64,000 bases of DNA from Lasioglossum baleicum (lineage: Eukaryota; Arthropoda; Insecta; Hymenoptera; Halictidae), in NCBI RefSeq assembly GCF_051020765.1, contig NW_027469225.1, positions 186,001 through 250,000 of the forward strand, in the 5' to 3' direction. The translations under genes and the position numbers were made by a program. This document shows, piece after piece, positions 12,921 through 19,904 of the stretch; position 1 is the stretch's first letter; every line of letters starts with the position of its first letter. Below the pieces are notes generated by a model that saw only the letters and a program-made list of their open reading frames with translations, ran no database searches and had not been told where the DNA came from.

Positions 12921-13246
12921 ATTCGCGCGATTTCGTCTTATTTATAATGAGAGCGCGGACCATAGGGATTCGGTGAACCGTGAAGTCCTTTTGTCTAAAT
13001 CGTACCAGGCACGGACGAATATGTTGTCGTCGATGTATACTTTTCGCTGTTTGAACGAGGCGACGGTTTAGATGTACGTACACCTGTACTCGCGGTTGCC
13101 ATGCTGGCGTCCGCTTGTACCGGTGGCTATTGCGTCTTTTCCGATTCCCTATGTTCACGCTCACGGGGATATGTATATATATGTATATACGGCGAGAATT
13201 TGCTCGTATGAAGGAGGCCGACGCAAGACGTCGGTACGACGTTACA

Positions 13247-13257
13247 CCTTACCCCTT
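13247..13257 (-). other. Polypurine tract (plus-strand primer)
   Basis: The minus strand reads AAGGGGTAAGG directly against the TGTAACG start of the 3' LTR. One T interrupts the purines. Position and composition fit a second-strand primer, which supports the LTR boundary chosen here. Confidence 0.7.
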
Positions 13258-13452
13258 GGGGGCGCGAATTTTTCCGGCGGGAATGTGGCGAAACGCGGAT
13301 GCTGCTGGCGATTGTCGAGTATGGGGGGGGGGTGGGGTCAGCTGGGGAAACTCCAAATCCAACGTCGGACGACGTCACACCTTCCTCCTCGGGATGGCGA
13401 CTTTCCGGGGGGGCTCTTCGGGCGCGATGCCCTACCAGACGACGAAGTGGCA
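13247..13452 (-). other. Short 3' untranslated region with polypurine tract and C-runs
   Basis: This stretch lies between the last coding frame and the 3' LTR. It ends with the polypurine tract. The plus strand has G-runs at 13323-13332, 13334-13337, 13344-13347 and 13407-13413, so the element RNA is C-rich here. No gene is supported. The small open frames on either strand overlap each other and lack recognisable features. Confidence 0.6.
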
Positions 13453-13866
13453 TTAGGGCGCTGGACTGTTGGCTCTCGGTGGTAGCAGATATTGCCGGAG
13501 CTCCTCAACGTGTGGACTGTTCCTGAAGATCGTTTCGGCCACAACGATGCTCAGCCGTTCCCCGCATTCGCCGCAGTCCAACGGGGGTTGCGTACGAAAC
13601 AGCGGGCCCTTGCAATTCGCGCAAGTGTTTCTCATCCACCTGATCCACTGAATGGAGTGGATGTGGAACGCCTCTCCGGTCCCTTGTATGTGTGGGCTGC
13701 AACGCTGGCAGACGTCCCGGCCTTTGGTGTCGGAGTAGACAGTTCCCCGGTAGCACTGGTGCCAGTCAAAGGGAGAGCTGAACCTGACGGCTTTCTCTTC
13801 AGGAGTAGGTGCTGGCTGTCCCAGAATACGACCTTGGTCATGGCTATTGCCAGCCGGTATGGGCAT
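13453..13866 (-). CDS. Cys-rich C-terminal ORF in frame with gag (137 aa)
   Basis: This ORF is in the same frame as Gag, separated from it by one TAA and three codons (Thr-Thr-Lys) before its ATG at 13866. It has paired cysteines: CQRCSPH near residues 53-59, then CANCKGP and CGECGERL further on, so it could form zinc-binding folds. Its segment YRGTVYSDTKGRDVCQRCSP repeats the pattern YKGTIYSDF plus CKACSLH found at the very end of the Gag ORF. It may be the original C-terminus of Gag cut off by a nonsense mutation, a product made by stop readthrough, or a separately initiated protein. I cannot name a domain family. It ends with TAA at 13453-13455. Confidence 0.6.
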   Translation of the reverse strand: MPIPAGNSHDQGRILGQPAPTPEEKAVRFSSPFDWHQCYRGTVYSDTKGRDVCQRCSPHIQGTGEAFHIHSIQWIRWMRNTCANCKGPLFRTQPPLDCGECGERLSIVVAETIFRNSPHVEELRQYLLPPRANSPAP

Positions 13867-13875
13867 TTTTGTAGT

Positions 13876-16713
13876 TTACAGGGTTCCACGAAGGTGGAGG
13901 CTGCACGCCTTGCATATCTTCGTCCTATTGAAGTCGGAGTAGATGGTCCCCTTGTAACCAGGGAACTCGTCGAATCGGCTCCTGTACTGGGCTGCCTTCT
14001 CGGCTGAAATAGTACGGCCATGATATGTTCTGCAGAGGCCTGGCGTGTTGTGTCCCAAAACGTAGGGCCATCCTGCGTGTCGAGGCAGTTTCTTTTTTGG
14101 AAGGGACAGGTCTGTCCGGAGTGCAGGTGAATTGGAGGAGTCACCGTATGCGGTTCCAATGCTACGGCCATCGTTTCGGATCTCGCCGGGCAGTATGAGG
14201 CTACGGGAGGTCGTTGAGCTTGGTTGGGTTTGGGTGATTTGGGCGGGCGGCGTGATGTACGGTGTTCCCACGGAGCGTAGACTGAAGCAGGTTCCGTTGG
14301 TAGTTGACAACAGGTATCCTCGGCGTCTGTTGCGAACTACTGGGACGCGCGAATGTCGATCGTCTATATTTCCAGGCTGTACATTTTCTTTGGACAGCCT
14401 GTTTAATTTGTCGCGACGCTTCTTTGACTTCCTCCGCGCAATCCAAGAGGAAATTATATGCGCGCAGTCTGGAATTTGTCTGATTTTGTCGTGTATGATT
14501 TCCTCGTGGGTTGGCGGAGGGTGGTATTGATGAATACGCGTAACGGTATCGCTAATGGCGAGGATTTCGCGTTCGCATGCGTGGGCGCTTCCACGTCGAT
14601 CTTTCTGGAGATAGGAGAGATCGTGGTTGTCTCGTGGTAAAGATTTTACCTTTTCAATCTCATCTGGATTGAGGTGAGTCAGTGGGATCGTTTCGTAGTG
14701 TTCTGTCACACTCGGAGTAGCATCTTGTGGGGAGAAATGAACTCTCTTTGCTTCGAGGTCTGGAATTGGCGCGAGGTGATCATTTTTGATCGACTCGTAC
14801 GGTCGAGTCGTACGAGATGTAGCGAGATGGTCCGAAACAGTTTCGGACTGTGGATTTGAATTAGAAATAGAATTATCCGAAGCCGATTCGGACTTTGGAT
14901 TCGAGTTTGAAATAGAATGATCCGAAACCGATTCGGATGTTGAGTTTGAATTAGAATTAGAATAATCCGAAGCGGATTCGGATTTTGAATTTGAATTAGA
15001 ATTAGAATGATCCGAAGCGTATTCGGATTTTGAGTTTGAAATAGAAATAGAATAATCCGAAGCGGATTCGGATTTTTGAGTTGGCGCGAGGTGATCGATG
15101 TCGATCGACTCGCACGACCGGCTCGTGCGAGATGCAAAGTTAGCGAAGTGATCCGAAACTGATCCGGAATCAGAAATGGTTTTGGGGTGGGAATAGAAAG
15201 GGTGGGCTTCGATCTCTTCTACCTTCAGTACTGGTAGGGAGGAGGTCGCCACTTCGGTCAGTGCAACGGTGCACCGTGGGCTGGCCTTTCCGCGATTGTT
15301 TGTGACTCGGCAGTCACCTAAAACTACGCTCGGTTTAACATCTAGGCGAGAAATGTGCCCGGTATTTGGACTATTTACATTGACGGTGACGCACGCTACG
15401 GTACGGGCCTCGACCGTGTGCTCGCGCGGATTTGGGAATGGAGTAGAGACGCTATCGCGCACGACTGGTTGATTTGTGGAAGAGATTTCGGCTCGCTGTC
15501 TGTTCTGCGGGGGTTCGTATCGGCGCGGTGGCGGGAGGGGTCGAGACGCGTTTACAGAATATGAAGGATCCGCGGTACGCCAGGGTTCGCGGTACGCGGG
15601 CGTGGGTCGGTCAAAACCCGACGTCGTTCGTCGCTCAAAAGTAGGGCTACGCGAATCGTATCCGTCGCGGGGAGGGTAACCGTAGCAGTCGCGACGTAAA
15701 GGCGTACGATTGCGGGGTTTGTGAGATTCGCGAAATTCGCGAGGAGGGGAATCATATTGGTCGCGATTCTCGGGGGTGCGACGTCGAGGCTCGGGGGAAT
15801 AATAATCGCGGCGATTGGGCGTAGAGGAACGTGCCTCTGAAAAATGTGCGCGGCGATAATCGTCGCGAAGGGGTTCTTGGTATCGGAGTTTATCGAGTTC
15901 GTATTGTTTATAGGCGGAAATGGCCTCGTCGAAAACGATTCGTAACGGCTCGTTTCGGAACGGCCGGACCTCTGCGCGTAATGTGGGGATGAGGCCGCGA
16001 ATGAAACTGTCTATAGTGAGGGTGTCGATATCGTCGACGTTGGTCCCGTCGCGGTGGCAATCGAGGATCGCGGTGCGTAAGTCTTTTACGCGACTGATAA
16101 AGTCAAGCACGTGTTCGGTGGGCCGCTGCGAGATGCTTGCCAGTTCGCCTCGGTACTGGTCAACGAAACGATGGGGACCCAGCACGTCTTTAAGACGGCT
16201 GCAGAGGTCTGAAATGGTGGAGCAATCTTCGTCCTCCACGGCCGCGTAGGCGCGACCGCGGAGCTTGTTGCAGACGAGTTTGGTCAGCGTGTATTCTGCG
16301 TAAGCGGGTATGACCTCGCGTGCGCGTTTGCACGCTCGGATGAATTGTAGGACGGTCATATTACTGCCATCGAAGGTGGGTATGAATTCTACTGCTTGCT
16401 TAACAGTGAAATTCACAGGGTCTGGGCGAGGAGCTTCGGTAAAGGGGGTTGAATCGTAGCGAGGGCGGAAGCGTGCAGCGTTCGAGTCAAGGTGGTTCAA
16501 ACGCATCTCATGAAGGTCGCGACGCATTGCTAGGAGTTCATTTTCACGCGCGCGTTGTTCTGACTCGCGTAGGCTCGCCGCGGTTTCAAGGGCGGCGGCG
16601 CGCTCTTGAAGGATGGCTTCTTTCCTGGCGAGTTCCAATTGGAACGCGAACAGGTCCGAGGAAGAGAGGGGTGAGGGCACGTTCGAATTCAATTTTGATT
16701 CAGCGGAATCCAT
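13876..16713 (-). CDS. gag: Retrotransposon Gag polyprotein (945 aa)
   Basis: This is the structural protein that would assemble the cytoplasmic virus-like particle and bind element RNA. The start ATG has a good context (A at -3, G at +4). Residues about 22-78 are rich in Glu, Arg, Ala and Leu and look like a coiled coil. Residues about 105-280 resemble a Ty3/gypsy capsid domain (VEFIPTFDGSNMTVLQFIRA, then LRGRAYAAVEDEDCSTISDL). Residues about 284-410 are rich in Arg, Pro and Tyr, suitable for RNA binding. About 542-627 is a Ser/Asn/Glu/Asp repeat from 45-bp units. A basic cluster (RRKSKKRRDK) lies near 755-765. The end contains YKGTIYSDF and CKACSLH. There is no CCHC zinc knuckle and no protease. 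The frame ends at a TAA (13876-13878), beyond which it stays open for 140 more codons. The 945-residue length is large for a gypsy Gag. The call is firm for Gag and weaker for the family. Confidence 0.88.
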   Translation of the reverse strand: MDSAESKLNSNVPSPLSSSDLFAFQLELARKEAILQERAAALETAASLRESEQRARENELLAMRRDLHEMRLNHLDSNAARFRPRYDSTPFTEAPRPDPVNFTVKQAVEFIPTFDGSNMTVLQFIRACKRAREVIPAYAEYTLTKLVCNKLRGRAYAAVEDEDCSTISDLCSRLKDVLGPHRFVDQYRGELASISQRPTEHVLDFISRVKDLRTAILDCHRDGTNVDDIDTLTIDSFIRGLIPTLRAEVRPFRNEPLRIVFDEAISAYKQYELDKLRYQEPLRDDYRRAHFSEARSSTPNRRDYYSPEPRRRTPENRDQYDSPPREFRESHKPRNRTPLRRDCYGYPPRDGYDSRSPTFERRTTSGFDRPTPAYREPWRTADPSYSVNASRPLPPPRRYEPPQNRQRAEISSTNQPVVRDSVSTPFPNPREHTVEARTVACVTVNVNSPNTGHISRLDVKPSVVLGDCRVTNNRGKASPRCTVALTEVATSSLPVLKVEEIEAHPFYSHPKTISDSGSVSDHFANFASRTSRSCESIDIDHLAPTQKSESASDYSISISNSKSEYASDHSNSNSNSKSESASDYSNSNSNSTSESVSDHSISNSNPKSESASDNSISNSNPQSETVSDHLATSRTTRPYESIKNDHLAPIPDLEAKRVHFSPQDATPSVTEHYETIPLTHLNPDEIEKVKSLPRDNHDLSYLQKDRRGSAHACEREILAISDTVTRIHQYHPPPTHEEIIHDKIRQIPDCAHIISSWIARRKSKKRRDKLNRLSKENVQPGNIDDRHSRVPVVRNRRRGYLLSTTNGTCFSLRSVGTPYITPPAQITQTQPSSTTSRSLILPGEIRNDGRSIGTAYGDSSNSPALRTDLSLPKKKLPRHAGWPYVLGHNTPGLCRTYHGRTISAEKAAQYRSRFDEFPGYKGTIYSDFNRTKICKACSLHLRGTL
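14831..15085 (-). repeat. 45-bp in-frame repeat inside gag (Ser/Asn-rich)
   Basis: TCCGAA-type starts lie exactly 45 bp apart at 14831, 14876, 14921, 14966, 15011 and 15056. Each unit encodes 15 residues of the form KSESASDxSNSNSNS. Because the period is divisible by three the Gag frame is preserved. The units differ by several substitutions, so the repeat is not freshly expanded. It is probably a disordered linker. Confidence 0.9.
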
Positions 16714-16739
16714 CGTGAAAAGAAGAGGTCGGGATACAT
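16689..16739 (-). other. Short upstream ORF overlapping the gag start
   Basis: An ATG at 16739 opens a 16-codon frame that ends with TGA at 16689-16691. It overlaps the first bases of gag in another frame. Its own context is weak (T at -3), so leaky scanning to the gag ATG is plausible. There is no sign that the peptide itself matters. Confidence 0.35.
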
Positions 16740-16857
16740 GTATAAGCCGCCTAAGGGGCGAGAAAGAAGAAGAATTCGGATTAAAACTTCAACAACCAAC
16801 GACCGGTTTTATTCGGCGATCGTCGTGTCCTACCGACTGCGCCAAAAATATATCTCC
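16714..16857 (-). other. Untranslated leader between 5' LTR and gag
   Basis: These 144 bases hold the primer-binding site, a pyrimidine-rich stretch (TTCTTCTTTCTC) and an upstream ATG at 16739. I see no packaging signal that can be named. Confidence 0.7.
16828..16844 (-). other. Primer-binding site complementary to tRNA-Ser
   Basis: The minus strand reads TGGCGCAGTCGGTAGGA. This is the complement of a tRNA 3' end TCCTACCGACTGCG plus CCA. From memory, insect tRNA-Ser genes end in this sequence and begin GCAGTCG, so 17 consecutive bases would pair. tRNA-Ser priming is known for the 17.6/297 group of gypsy elements. The site is 13 nt from the LTR edge (16845-16857), further than in most elements. 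Confidence 0.75.
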
Positions 16858-17498
16858 TGTTACGTCCCGGGTCGGATATGATCCGACGAAACGACGCCCA
16901 GACGGGGCGGGGACGTAACCGACCAATTTATTTAAGACGATCTTAGATCCACGTGGCGCGTAACGTCCACGTCTGATCAGGGACCCGATACCGGCGTTCG
17001 TCGTTGTTGAAAAGGGGCGAAGAGGGAATAAAATGCGAACCGAGACGGACGTCGTCCGTCGTGAACACCGCGTAGAACACGCGTAGCGGTAGTAGAGATA
17101 GTTCCCAGTGGTCGAAGTGTCACTATGCGGGTGTGTGCAACTCGTCCGAACGCGTGGGTTTGCTCGATTTGTGACAGGAGATTTCGATCGAAGGGAATTA
17201 GCGTTCTCTCGGTACCGAGCACCCTCTGGGCTCAGACGTACACGATTGATACACCAATTTTAGGGTTAGAAGAACGGACGTAGGAAGTCTAAGGAATTTG
17301 CGGAACAGGTCGGAGTCGAACAACCCGATGAAACACCACGCGCACACTCACTTTCGCGATCACTTTAACCGGTCACTGGGAACGACACTTTAGAAGTGGA
17401 AGATATCGAGGAGCAGGATGTTGCTGAATAAGCTGCGAAATAGATGGTTTAAACAGACAGAATATAATGAATCAGAATATGTACAAGAATAAGACTTG

Positions 17499-18009
17499 CG
17501 AGCAGAACTCGTGAACCAAATACAATGTCGGTTCGCTAGCGAGCTCGAACGAGATATATAACACAGAATAGTAACAAACAGGTTACGAGCGAGCTCATAC
17601 AAAGCAAAATGGCACAAAAATAAGAATTATCAGCCTTAATTATAATGCGAGCAAGCTCGTACAACAAAATAGCACTAGATAATAGTTATCAATACGAATA
17701 GTAATGCGAGCAAGCTCGTTCAAACAAAAATAGCGCCAAATTAACAAAAATAGCAATTGCAATACGAATAGTAATGCGAGCAAGCTCGTATAAGCCAAAT
17801 AACACAAAATTAACAATTGAAATGTGAATAATAAAGCGAGCAAGATCGCATAAACAAGATAGCACGAAAATAGTAATTACAAATTTGAAATGATAATGCG
17901 AGTAAGCTCGTACAACAAAATAACGGTGACGGTTTACGAGTAACCTCGTACAACCAATAAACCAGAATAATATCTATAAATACGTAATAATAACCTACGA
18001 GCAGACTCG
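17499..18009. repeat. Array of about ten inverted-repeat motifs in the 5' LTR
   Basis: This is the same array as in the other LTR, offset by 5,339 bp, with identical motif order and spacing. In this copy it lies between the candidate TATA box and the end of the LTR, so it would be in the transcribed leader if that TATA box is used. Confidence 0.85.
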
Positions 18010-18192
18010 AATAACAATTTAGAACCAAATGATATATAAAGAAATAGTGTAAATGGTAAGGAGCAATACGACCTGAATATCGTGAACGATCTGAAATAGA
18101 GTCCGAAAACGCGAGAAAAGACTGAGTCGAACTGAATTCGATTGAAGACGCGAGAGAACTGGATTCGTAGAATTCCGAAACTGGACGAGACT

Positions 18193-18259
18193 GAACTAGA
18201 AGAGAGTCTGAACTAGAAGAGAGTTTGAACTAGAAGAGAGCTTGAACTAGAAGAGAGCG
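18193..18259. repeat. 17-bp tandem repeat, four copies (5' LTR)
   Basis: This copy matches the repeat at 12854-12920. It lies about 20 bp downstream, in coding direction, of the candidate TATA box at 18278-18285, which is near where transcription would start. Confidence 0.9.
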
Positions 18260-18277
18260 ATTCGCGCGATTTCGTCT

Positions 18278-18285
18278 TATTTATA
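18278..18285 (-). promoter_or_regulatory. Candidate TATA box of the element promoter
   Basis: The minus strand reads TATAAATA here, about 300 bp inside the 5' LTR. Its distance from the 17-bp repeats would place a start site in or just before them. A second AT-rich run, ATATACATATATATACATAT, lies nearer the LTR edge (about 18509-18530) and is an alternative. No initiator motif was identified with certainty. Confidence 0.35.
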
Positions 18286-18585
18286 ATGAGAGCGCGGACC
18301 ATAGGGATTCGGTGAACCGTGAAGTCCTTTTGTCTAAATCGTACCAGGCACGGACGAATATGTTGTCGTCGATGTATACTTTTCGCTGTTTGAACGAGGC
18401 GACGGTTTAGATGTACGTACACCTGTACTCGCGGTTGCCATGCTGGCGTCCGCTTGTACCGGTGGCTATTGCGTCTTTTCCGATTCCCTATGTTCACGCT
18501 CACGGGGATATGTATATATATGTATATACGGCGAGAATTTGCTCGTATGAAGGAGGCCGACGCAAGACGTCGGTACGACGTTACA

Positions 18586-18589
18586 CTCG
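18586..18589. repeat. Target-site duplication, right copy (CTCG)
   Basis: CTCG follows the terminal TTACA of the right LTR and continues into ACTAGCCTGCGGG of the satellite. It pairs with the copy at 11515-11518. Confidence 0.88.
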
Positions 18590-19904
18590 ACTAGCCTGCG
18601 GGATGCATCCTCTCGCACGTGTTTTTACTTGACTAGCCTGCGGGATGCATCCTCTCGCACGTGTTTTTGCTCGACTAGCCTGCGGGATGCATCCTCTCGC
18701 ACGTGTTTTTGCTCGACTAGCCTGCGGGATGCATCCTCTCGCACGTGTTTTTGCTCGACTAGCCTGCGGGATGCATCCTCTCGCACGTGTTTTTACTCGA
18801 CTAGTCATGCGCATCCCAAAAAACCTGCGCATGCGCATCCCACAAAACCTGCGCATGCGCATCCCACAAAACTTCGCACGTGTTTTTACTCGACTAGCCT
18901 GCGGGATGCATCCTCTCGCACGTGTTTTTACTCGACTAGCCTGCGGGATGCATCCTCTCGCACGTGTTTTTGCTCGACTAGCCTGCGGGATGCATCCTCT
19001 CGCACGTGTTTTTACTCGACTAGCCTGCGGGATGCATCCTCCCGCACGTGTTTTTACTCGACTAGCCTGCGGGACTAATCCTGTAGCACGTGTTTTTACT
19101 CGACTAGCCATGGGCATCCCAAAAAACCTGCGCATGCGCATCCCAAAAAACCTGCGCATGCGCATCCCACAAAACCTGCGCATGCGCATCCCACAAAACC
19201 TCGCACGTGTTTTTACTCGACTAGCCTGCGGGATGCATCCTCTCGCACGTGTTTTTACTCGAGTAGCCTGCGGGATGCACCCTCTCGCACGTGTTTTTAC
19301 TCGACTAGCCTGCGGGATGCATCCTCTCGCACGTGTTTTTGCTCGACTAGCCATGCGCATCCCAAAAAACCTGCGCATGCGCATCCCACAAAACCTCGCA
19401 CGTGTTTTTACTCGACTAGCCTGCGGGATGCATCCTCTCGCACGTGTTTTTACTCGAGTAGCCTGCGGGATGCACCCTCTCGCACGTGTTTTTACTCGAC
19501 TAGCCTGCGGGATGCATCCTCTCGCACGTGTTTTTACTCGACTAGCCTGCGGGATGCATCCTCTCGCACGTGTTTTTACTCGACTAGCCTGCGGGATGCA
19601 TCCTCTCGCACGTGTTTTTACTCGACTAGCCTGCGGGATTCATCCTCTCGCACGTGTTTTTACTCGACTAGCCTGCGGGATGCATCCTCTCGCACGTGTT
19701 TTTGCTCGACTAGCCATGCGCATCCCAAAAAACCTGCGCATGCGCATCCCACAAAACCTCGCACGTGTTTTTACTCGACTAGCCTGCGGGATGCATCCTC
19801 TCGCACGTGTTTTTACTCGACTAGCCTGCGGGATTCATCCTCTCGCACGTGTTTTTGCTCGACTAGCCTGCGGGATGCATCCTCTCGCACGTGTTTTTGC
19901 TCGA

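Larger units (their letters stand above)
11519..13246 (-). repeat. 3' LTR (left-hand copy), 1,728 bp
   Basis: This is the downstream LTR in coding orientation. It directly follows the polypurine tract at 13247-13257 and ends at the CTCG target duplication. It carries the same internal repeats as the right LTR: the inverted-repeat motifs at 12160-12670 and the 17-bp repeats at 12854-12920. An AATAAA on the minus strand at 11588-11593 could serve polyadenylation. No credible protein-coding gene lies within it. Confidence 0.95.
11519..18585 (-). mobile_element. Complete Ty3/gypsy-like LTR retrotransposon, gag-only (no pol)
   Basis: The 7,067-bp element has two 1,728-bp LTRs that begin TG and end CA on the plus strand and enclose a 3,611-bp internal region. 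CTCG is duplicated on both sides (11515-11518 and 18586-18589). Removing the element plus one CTCG restores an uninterrupted 42-bp satellite monomer. All coding signals are on the minus strand: primer-binding site 16828-16844, Gag 13876-16713, an in-frame extension down to 13453, and a polypurine tract at 13247-13257. No YxDD reverse-transcriptase motif, D[ST]G protease motif or integrase zinc motif occurs in the internal region. Its 3.6 kb is filled by Gag and short flanks. The LTRs appear identical throughout, so the insertion is recent. Family assignment rests on the Gag and the PBS, and the absent pol prevents a firmer call. Confidence 0.93.
16858..18585 (-). repeat. 5' LTR (right-hand copy), 1,728 bp
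   Basis: In coding orientation this LTR starts TGTAACGTCG and ends GACGTAACA, next to the leader and primer-binding site. It should carry the promoter for the element. It contains four 17-bp tandem repeats (18193-18259) and about ten copies of an inverted-repeat motif (17499-18009). Several small open frames of 67-96 codons occur. They are AT-rich, show no recognisable domain, and I do not call them genes. It corresponds base for base with 11519-13246 wherever compared (offset 5,339). Confidence 0.95.

Noticed and set aside
11519..13246. Small ORFs of 67-96 codons in the LTRs (for example 11638-11883, 12051-12278, 12874-13164, minus strand)
   Set aside because: They are repeated in both LTRs only because the LTRs are identical. 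They lack recognisable domains and overlap the inverted-repeat array and other non-coding elements.
13072..13651. Plus-strand ORFs around 13072-13651 and within gag (such as 13492-14007)
   Set aside because: They are antisense shadows of the Gag frame, its C-terminal extension or the LTR, with no separate features.
13453..16713. Hidden protease, reverse transcriptase or integrase in the internal region
   Set aside because: I looked for D[ST]G, YxDD and HHCC/DDE patterns on the minus strand in the Gag frame and the overlapping frames and found none. The space is occupied by the Gag reading frame and its extension.
16828..16844. A tRNA gene or SINE A-box at the primer-binding site
   Set aside because: TGGCGCAGTCGG resembles a polymerase III A box, but there is no B box or cloverleaf beside it. 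Its position next to the LTR and its match to a tRNA-Ser 3' end explain it as a primer-binding site.
18586..19066. Solo LTR or additional mobile elements in the right array
   Set aside because: Outside 11519-18585 every stretch I read is made of 42-bp or 24-bp satellite units. No second element was seen.
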